In this document: piece after piece, positions 6,173 to 10,000 of the stretch | Layout of the letters: the number at the start of each line of letters is the position of its first letter | Position numbering within the stretch: the first letter of the stretch is position 1 | NCBI GenBank assembly: GCA_020216785.1 | Contig: JAIWNO010000173.1 | Span: 1 to 10,000 of the forward strand | Length of the DNA stretch: 10,000 bases | Source: Desulfomonile sp. | Lineage (GTDB): Bacteria > Desulfobacterota > Desulfomonilia > Desulfomonilales > Desulfomonilaceae | Reading direction: 5' to 3' | Translations under genes and position numbers: made by a program | The notes under the pieces: model-generated | The model's input: the letters and a program-made list of their open reading frames with translations, nothing else | Databases searched by the model: none | What the model was told of the DNA's origin: nothing

Positions 6173-6907
6173 ATGAAAGAGAAAGCAATTTTTGTTAATC
6201 CATTCCGAATGCTGAGTCCTAAGCTCGATCAAGAGGCTCTGAGGCTCGAAACACTCGACGAACAGCCTGTCTCGGCTTCGGTCACGCTGGAAGAAGGGCT
6301 GCTCATCATGATCAGCAAGCTCATCGAGATGGCGAGGCTGCTGTCAAAGGCCCTGGTCTCCGGCACCGAGCCTCTGATGCGACGCTGCCAGGAACTTGGA
6401 CAAGAAATTGACCGGCAAGAAAAGCTGCTCACAAGCGACCTGGTTGCGGCGAAGGTGAGAGGCGACTTGCTCAAGGGGCTGATTCGGTTTCCGTATCGTC
6501 TCGAGCGTGTCGGTGACATGCTTGAGAGCATTCTACAATGCTGTCGCATCAAGACCGCCGACGCAATAACCTTCAGCGACAAAGCACACGATGAGCTGGA
6601 CGAGCTTTTCAGCGTGCTCACAGATATGATGGTCAATCTCCGCGATGCTTTTACCACACCCAATCGTGTAATCCTTGAATACGTGATCGGCGAGGGCAGG
6701 AAGTTGAACGTACTCATAGAGGAGGCAAAGATGGCCCACTGGGAGCGCCTGGAACATGGGTTTTGCGCTGTGGAGGCTTCATCCATGTATCGGGACATCC
6801 TGGATTCAATCAAATCTTCGGGTGAGTATTTGGTGCTCATGAGTTCTACATTGCTTGAGATGGCGTCCCGTTCCCCCACCGAAGCCGGGGCCCCGGCCGG
6901 AGGATAA
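6173..6907 (+). CDS. PhoU-like helical domain protein
   Basis: A 244-residue, all-helical, apparently cytoplasmic protein with no signal peptide or membrane segment. It reads as two related helical bundles, about 41-125 and 135-232. The first contains EIDRQEKLL and the motif RLERVGDMLESIL (109-121), the PhoU hallmark E-R-x-G-D; the second has the weaker counterpart YRDILDSIKSSGEYLV. PhoU proteins bind metals and restrain phosphate uptake and PhoR signalling; related domains occur on Na/Pi cotransporters. No pst or phosphate transporter gene is nearby, so a phosphate role is not supported by context and an adaptor role is equally possible. The residues ahead of the first bundle (1-40) are not recognised. 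The ATG has AAGGAGG (6158-6164) with an 8-nt spacer. It is the first gene after the sigma-54 promoter and ends 2 nt before the acetyltransferase. Confidence 0.75.
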   Translation: MKEKAIFVNPFRMLSPKLDQEALRLETLDEQPVSASVTLEEGLLIMISKLIEMARLLSKALVSGTEPLMRRCQELGQEIDRQEKLLTSDLVAAKVRGDLLKGLIRFPYRLERVGDMLESILQCCRIKTADAITFSDKAHDELDELFSVLTDMMVNLRDAFTTPNRVILEYVIGEGRKLNVLIEEAKMAHWERLEHGFCAVEASSMYRDILDSIKSSGEYLVLMSSTLLEMASRSPTEAGAPAGG

Positions 6908-6909
6908 CC

Positions 6910-7533
6910 ATGCGACGCGGTTTAAACAGCGGCTGTGGAAAACGAATGGACTTGTCCTCGGATCTGTACGATTTTCCCGGCCCGTTCGAGGCCGTTCCCG
7001 CACCGTATCCGTACTACTATGAAAGCAAGGCATTTACACGGAACGGAAAGCTTATTACCATTCGTCCCATCAAGCGTGATGATGCGGGCCGTTTGTTGGA
7101 TTTTTTCGATACGCTGTCGCGGGAGACTATTTTCTTTCGGTTCCTCACCAATCTTCGGTCGCTCCCGCTGGACTGGGTAAGGCGCTTCACGGAAATCGAC
7201 TATCGGCAGGATGTGGCTATGGTTGCCTTGGAACGCGCCGATGATGACGAGCGTATTGTCGGGGTCTGTCGAGTCATGCGTTGCGCAGATTCTGACAGCG
7301 GAGAAATCGCGGTCGTCGTAGGCGATCCGTGGCACGACCAGGGAATCGGGACCACTCTCCTGAGGCGCACTTTGCAGATCTGCCGAGAGCTTGGCTTCAC
7401 AAAGCTGTGGGGATTGGTGTCGTCCCGAAACGAGAAGGTTGCGCGAATGAGCGAAAAACTTGGGTTTGTCAAGAAGACCGAAACACACGAAGATCTGTTC
7501 GAGGTGGAAATCGATTTGGACGAGATGCCCTAG
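6910..7533 (+). CDS. GNAT-family N-acetyltransferase, Pat-domain-like
   Basis: A 207-residue protein with one GNAT fold at about 45-200. It opens with LITIRPIKRDDAGRLLDFFDTLSRETIFFRFL, a pattern typical of the acetyltransferase domain of Pat-type protein lysine acetyltransferases. The acetyl-CoA pyrophosphate loop is clear: DPWHDQGIGTTLLRR, with Gln144-Gly-Ile-Gly-Thr148. The C-terminal strand NEKVARMSEKLGFVKK is also standard. It lacks the CoA-ligase-like and ATP-grasp parts of full-length Pat. The substrate could be a protein lysine, a small amine or an antibiotic-like molecule; regulation of acyl-CoA synthetases is favoured because the next gene is an AcuB-type sensor. The start at 6910 has GGAGG (6899-6903) 6 nt upstream and lies 2 nt after the PhoU-like stop. 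An internal ATG at 6946 has weaker support. The N-terminal 40 residues are Tyr/Pro-rich and unassigned. Confidence 0.85.
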   Translation: MRRGLNSGCGKRMDLSSDLYDFPGPFEAVPAPYPYYYESKAFTRNGKLITIRPIKRDDAGRLLDFFDTLSRETIFFRFLTNLRSLPLDWVRRFTEIDYRQDVAMVALERADDDERIVGVCRVMRCADSDSGEIAVVVGDPWHDQGIGTTLLRRTLQICRELGFTKLWGLVSSRNEKVARMSEKLGFVKKTETHEDLFEVEIDLDEMP

Positions 7534-7573
7534 CCCAAGAGACCTGCAATTGGGCGCCGCCGCCGGAAGGTCT
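7533..7573 (+). other. Overlapping inverted repeats in the operon gap
   Basis: Between the acetyltransferase and CBS-ACT genes GCCCA (7533-7537) can pair with TGGGC (7551-7555), and AGACCT (7540-7545) with AGGTCT (7568-7573). The two short stems interlock, so they exclude each other or form a pseudoknot. No T-run follows. It could be an mRNA processing or attenuation site; stems this short may be chance. Confidence 0.25.
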
Positions 7574-7637
7574 GGATCCAAGACCCGACGTGAGTTCGAA
7601 GCCGTAACGTATCAGCAGGCGGAGCGGGACGCGAAAG

Positions 7638-8336
7638 ATGCTTGTCAAGTACTGGATGCGAAAGTCGTTCGTTACAGTCGATGAGAACGAATCCATGCAC
7701 GAAGCTCTGAGCTGGATGAAAGAGTACGGAACTTCGCTCCTACCGGTACTGAAGGGAGGACGGCTCGTGGGCGTAGTGACGGACCGGGACGTCAAGCGTG
7801 CATCAGGATCGAACGCTACGTCCCTGGAGTCACACGAGCTGAATTACCTCATTGCAAAGATCAAGGTGAAAGACATAATGACAAGCAACCCCGTTACTGT
7901 CGCGCCCGATCTTACGCTGGAGGAGACAGCCGAAATCCTGCTTCGCAACGAAATCTCCGGAGCGCCGGTGGTCGATGCTGCGGGCAATGTGCTCGGGACC
8001 ATATCTCAGTGGGAGATCTTCCGTGCATTGATTTCGCTGAGCGGCCTGCAGAAGATGGGCGTCCACTTCGCGTTCCTCCTGAAGGATCAAGCGGGCTCGA
8101 TTCAAGAAGTCACCGACATCATTCGACGTTACGGCGGGCGGCTGGTGAGTATTCTTTCTTCGTTCGAGCGCGCTCCGTCCGGATACCGGCATGTGTACGT
8201 TCGAGCTTACAACATTGACCGCAGTACACTGCCTGACCTCATTGCGGACCTGTGCCAAACGGCGATGTTGCTTTACATGGTGGATCATCGCAAAGGCAAG
8301 CGGGTGGAATACATCGCCTCAAATCGGGTCGATTGA
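7638..8336 (+). CDS. CBS-CBS-ACT protein, AcuB-like
   Basis: A 232-residue cytoplasmic protein with two CBS motifs, about 1-56 (MLVKYWMRKSFVTVDE...LVGVVTDRDVKRAS) and 76-133 (VKDIMTSNPVTVAP...VLGTISQWEIFRALISLSG), forming one Bateman module. An ACT-like region follows at about 140-217. This order and length match AcuB of the Bacillus acetoin/acetate locus, including the TDRD-x-K-x-AS segment. CBS pairs bind adenine nucleotides (AMP, ATP, S-adenosylmethionine or dinucleotides), so the protein probably reports energy state to a partner; the neighbouring acetyltransferase is the obvious candidate, by inference. The ATG lies 104 bp after the acetyltransferase stop, with GGGAC 7 nt upstream as a weak ribosome site. 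The ligand of the ACT part is not predictable. Confidence 0.85.
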   Translation: MLVKYWMRKSFVTVDENESMHEALSWMKEYGTSLLPVLKGGRLVGVVTDRDVKRASGSNATSLESHELNYLIAKIKVKDIMTSNPVTVAPDLTLEETAEILLRNEISGAPVVDAAGNVLGTISQWEIFRALISLSGLQKMGVHFAFLLKDQAGSIQEVTDIIRRYGGRLVSILSSFERAPSGYRHVYVRAYNIDRSTLPDLIADLCQTAMLLYMVDHRKGKRVEYIASNRVD

Positions 8337-8397
8337 CCGCGCGGCCGCATGAGACGTGACTGCCGCGCTGAATTATCCCCAAGAGAGGAGATTTCAC

Positions 8398-8853
8398 ATG
8401 ACGGTCAAACGGATCCTATTCTGCACGGACTTCTCGGAAAATTCCGCGCCTGCACGCGAACTGGCTATCGAATTCGCAAAAGCGTTCGACGCGCAATTGT
8501 TCATCGTGCACGTGGTGTACTCCCGCTACCTTGGGTATCCCTCTTTTGAGGCAATGATCCCGGTGGACATGACCGTCGTGGAACAAAGCATCAGAGAAGG
8601 CGCTCAGCAGCAACTCGATGCTGCGGCGGAGGAATGCCGCCGCGAGCTGCCACAGGTCGAGACGCGTCTCCTCACAGGCCTGCCTGCTGAGCAGGTCGTC
8701 GAATTTGCCGATGAGCACGCGATCGACCTCATCGTCATGGGGACGCACGGCTGGACGGGATTCAAGCACCTAATCCTCGGGAGCACCGCGGAGAACGTGC
8801 TGAGAACCGCGAACTGCCCGGTGCTCACCGTGAGAGGGCCCGCTGAGACGTAA
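8398..8853 (+). CDS. Universal stress protein, ATP-binding type
   Basis: A 151-residue single UspA domain: VKRILFCTDFSENSAPA at the N-terminus with the nucleotide-pocket Asp11, FIVHVVY as the second strand, and DLIVMGTHGWTGFKHLILGSTAENVLRTANCPVLTVR at the end. The motif G-x2-G-x9-G-S (Gly115, Gly118, Gly128-Ser129) is complete, which places it in the ATP-binding class rather than the UspA class that does not bind ATP. The ATG at 8398 was chosen over an upstream GTG (8356) because AGGAG (8386-8390) sits 7 nt before it and the fold begins immediately. It is the last gene of the operon, 61 bp after the CBS-ACT gene. Together they give the operon two nucleotide-binding proteins. Its physiological partner is unknown. 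Confidence 0.92.
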   Translation: MTVKRILFCTDFSENSAPARELAIEFAKAFDAQLFIVHVVYSRYLGYPSFEAMIPVDMTVVEQSIREGAQQQLDAAAEECRRELPQVETRLLTGLPAEQVVEFADEHAIDLIVMGTHGWTGFKHLILGSTAENVLRTANCPVLTVRGPAET

Positions 8854-8894
8854 TACTAATGCGCAATCAAATGGGCGACGATCTCGGATAAGCA

Positions 8895-8927
8895 CTGATG
8901 AGACAGGCTCTTGCCGGTCTCTATCAG
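8895..8927 (+). terminator. Candidate terminator after the universal stress gene
   Basis: CTGAT-GAGAC (8895-8904) pairs with GTCTC-ATCAG (8917-8927) with a single bulged T at 8922 and a 12-nt loop: ten pairs, beginning 42 nt after the stop codon. Only a short, interrupted T stretch (GTCTTTCC) follows, so termination efficiency is uncertain. Confidence 0.4.
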
Positions 8928-8999
8928 GCCGTCTTTCCGGGATGCGTGTCCTCCTCATTTATAGAGGGGGACAGAGCGGGTGTGGGACGCTGCCCTCTT

Positions 9000-9021
9000 C
9001 AGGTCTTTGAGCGCAGACCTG
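9000..9021. repeat. 7-bp hairpin CAGGTCT/AGACCTG
   Basis: CAGGTCT (9000-9006) and AGACCTG (9015-9021) form a perfect stem with an 8-nt loop, placed between two copies of AGAGGGGGAC. There is no T-run. Confidence 0.4.
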
Positions 9022-9176
9022 GAATGGGGCCTCCACCAGAGGGGGACGTGCCCCACTGGATGTGAACCCTTGCAGAATAGGCAAACCCGGTAATGTGGCC
9101 GGATCGCGCAATCGGATGCTCGATCTCTTAACGGGATTTCCCTCTTCTCGACTTCTGTGACCAGGAGGATAGGGCC

Positions 9177-9752
9177 ATGGAAGACAAAGTGCTCAGAGCT
9201 GCAAGGTCGGGAGATCTTTCCGAACTGAGAGGCCTTCTCAGCTCAGGCGCACCTGCCGACGTGAGAGACTCCCTGGGCTGGACCCCGCTCATGTGGGCTG
9301 CGTCAATGGGGTTCGCCGACGTAATCAAACAGCTTCTGGAAAATGGTGCGGATTGCGAAGCCAGGGACCAGTACGGGGCTACGGCCCTCATGAAGGCGTG
9401 CAGACGAGGCTTCCCCAAGGTGGCCGAAGAGTTGATAGCGCACGGCGCCGATGTCGACGCGGAAGATGAATTCGGCTGGACCGCGCTCATGAGGGCAGCC
9501 AGCCGCGGTCACCTGGAAAATGTGAAACTGTTGCTCGAGCACGGAGCGAACATGGAGGCCGCGGACCAATATGGCGCAACAGCGCTCATTATGGCAGCTG
9601 CAGAGGGGCACCTCGAAGTAGTCCGGGTCTTGCTCCAGAAGGGAGCTAACGTCAAAGCCGAAGACCGCAACGGCTGGACCGCTCTCATGTGGGCTGTCTC
9701 GGCGCGGCATAAGGATGTGGCCGAACTCCTCAAACGCTACGGGGCCAAGTAA
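9177..9752 (+). CDS. Ankyrin-repeat protein, five repeats
   Basis: A 191-residue protein made almost wholly of ankyrin repeats: an N-terminal helical cap (1-24), then about five repeats of 33 residues with the G-x-TALM-A and G-ADV-A-D signatures (WTPLMWAAS, ATALMKACR, WTALMRAAS, ATALIMAAA, WTALMWAVS). There is no signal peptide, membrane segment or fused catalytic domain, so it is a free-standing cytoplasmic protein-binding scaffold whose partner is unknown. Repeats 1, 3 and 5 carry Gly-Trp-Thr (34-36, 100-102, 166-168) and repeats 2 and 4 Gln-Tyr-Gly-Ala-Thr ending at 69 and 135, a strict 66-residue period. The ATG has AGGAGG (9163-9168) with an 8-nt spacer. It appears to be transcribed separately from the stress operon, 323 bp upstream. 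Confidence 0.92.
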   Translation: MEDKVLRAARSGDLSELRGLLSSGAPADVRDSLGWTPLMWAASMGFADVIKQLLENGADCEARDQYGATALMKACRRGFPKVAEELIAHGADVDAEDEFGWTALMRAASRGHLENVKLLLEHGANMEAADQYGATALIMAAAEGHLEVVRVLLQKGANVKAEDRNGWTALMWAVSARHKDVAELLKRYGAK

Positions 9753-9761
9753 CCCAAGGAG

Positions 9762-9778
9762 GCCTTCAACGCGAAGGC
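9762..9778 (+). terminator. Small hairpin just after the ankyrin gene
   Basis: GCCTTC (9762-9767), AACGC, GAAGGC (9773-9778) is a perfect 6-bp stem beginning 9 nt after the stop. No T-run follows, so it may protect the 3' end or contribute only weakly to termination. Confidence 0.3.
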
Positions 9779-9818
9779 GAAGCCGGGCTCAAACACGTGA
9801 AGAAAGAACGGGCAGGTG

Positions 9819-9830
9819 ACAAGAACTTGT
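9819..9830. repeat. Short dyad ACAAG-AA-CTTGT
   Basis: A 5-bp inverted repeat with a 2-bp centre in the gap after the ankyrin gene. No promoter was found around it, so it may have no function. Confidence 0.2.
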
Positions 9831-9861
9831 GTTTGTGCCGACATCACCCAACCAGCCGCTG

Positions 9862-9908
9862 TAGGGGCAGACCCGTGCGTCTGTGAGGTGGTCCGGGGGT
9901 CTGCCCTA
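9862..9908. repeat. GC-rich stem-loop with alternative arms, repeat-like
   Basis: GGGCAGACCC (9865-9874) pairs perfectly with GGGTCTGCCC (9897-9906); TA at 9862-9863 and TA at 9907-9908 extend the stem around a bulged G. The 5' arm can instead pair locally: CAGAC (9868-9872) with GTCTG (9879-9883). It sits between the ankyrin gene and an apparently convergent minus-strand gene. No T-run lies on either side, so it is either an unconventional bidirectional terminator or a member of an interspersed palindromic family. Confidence 0.65.
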
Positions 9909-9931
9909 GGCCTCTGCAGGTGGGACTCTTC

Positions 9932-10000
9932 TCAAAACAACATCTTCTTGTTGTCTTCGATATGAGTCAACACTTTGCGCTTGCTCGACGAAGCCTGTGA
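9932..10000 (-). CDS. C-terminal end of a minus-strand gene, unidentified
   Basis: The minus strand reads open from the window edge for 22 codons to a TGA: SQASSSKRKVLTHIEDNKKMLF. The Lys/Glu-rich, low-complexity-free ending looks like a natural protein terminus, but 22 residues are too few to assign a family. A second minus frame is also open here to about 9907, so the frame choice is a judgement. Confidence 0.35.
   Translation of the reverse strand, partial: SQASSSKRKVLTHIEDNKKMLF

Larger units (their letters stand above)
8854..9176. other. 323-bp gene-free, structured intergenic region
   Basis: No credible coding frame. It contains a terminator-like hairpin (8895-8927), an imperfect long stem AGAGGG-AGCG / CGCT-CCCTCT (about 8963-8998), a clean hairpin CAGGTCT / AGACCTG (9000-9006 with 9015-9021) and two copies of AGAGGGGGAC (8963-8972 and 9038-9047). 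AGGAGG (9163-9168) at the right end serves the ankyrin gene. No convincing -35/-10 or sigma-54 promoter for the ankyrin gene was identified. Confidence 0.55.

Noticed and set aside
6076..6198. 40-codon open frame (+) in the leader of the PhoU-like gene
   Set aside because: Weak ribosome site, no recognisable sequence, and it runs out of frame through the real start codon; a leader peptide cannot be excluded but nothing supports it.
6229..6879. 216-codon open frame on the minus strand
   Set aside because: Ser/Arg-rich reading opposite the PhoU-like gene, whose own ribosome site, motifs and operon position are convincing.
8356..8397. GTG start 14 codons upstream for the universal stress protein
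   Set aside because: No ribosome site; AGGAG with a 7-nt spacer stands before the ATG at 8398, where the Usp fold begins.
9058..9075. Sigma-54-like TGG...TTGCA before the ankyrin gene
   Set aside because: The GG and GC are 12 bp apart instead of 10, so the spacing rule fails.
9962..10000. 12-codon open frame (+) ending at the window edge
   Set aside because: Too short, no ribosome site, and it lies opposite a more protein-like minus-strand frame.

Overview
The window looks like the chromosome of a Gram-negative anaerobe of the former Deltaproteobacteria (Desulfobacterota, Syntrophobacteria or Desulfomonilia type). This is an inference from gene content: a long FadE-type acyl-CoA dehydrogenase beside a MaoC hydratase, an NtrC-like sigma-54 two-component pair, an AcuB-like CBS-ACT protein, a universal stress protein, moderate GC and strong Shine-Dalgarno sites. 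No rRNA, tRNA, CRISPR array, integrase or transposase was seen.

Layout. Bases 1-1705 (+) hold the 3' part of an acyl-CoA dehydrogenase gene and a MaoC-type enoyl-CoA hydratase, apparently one fatty/acyl-CoA oxidation operon. It converges on a small exported coiled-coil protein of unknown function (1784-2371, -). Bases 2372-2742 are a gene-free stretch with two clear dyads: a long imperfect hairpin (2442-2518) and a perfect 9-bp inverted repeat (2555-2575). Bases 2743-5642 (-) encode a response regulator/sigma-54 activator and, upstream, its membrane histidine kinase. The two genes are translationally coupled, and the regulator most likely starts at a TTG.

Bases 5643-6172 are a divergent control region. 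It contains a well-spaced sigma-54 -24/-12 promoter (6004-6020) pointing toward a four-gene operon (6173-8853, +): a PhoU-like helical protein, a GNAT acetyltransferase, a CBS-CBS-ACT protein of the AcuB type, and an ATP-binding-type universal stress protein. The simplest reading is that the kinase/activator pair controls the divergent operon through the sigma-54 promoter. The operon then joins an adenine-nucleotide sensor, a putative protein acetyltransferase and stress proteins. This recalls, by function only, the Bacillus acuA-acuB pair that regulates acetyl-CoA synthetase by acetylation.

After a structured 323-bp gap comes a free-standing, five-repeat ankyrin protein (9177-9752, +), built from a duplicated two-repeat unit. 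The right edge has a GC-rich stem-loop (9862-9908) and probably the last 22 codons of a minus-strand gene that enters from outside the window.
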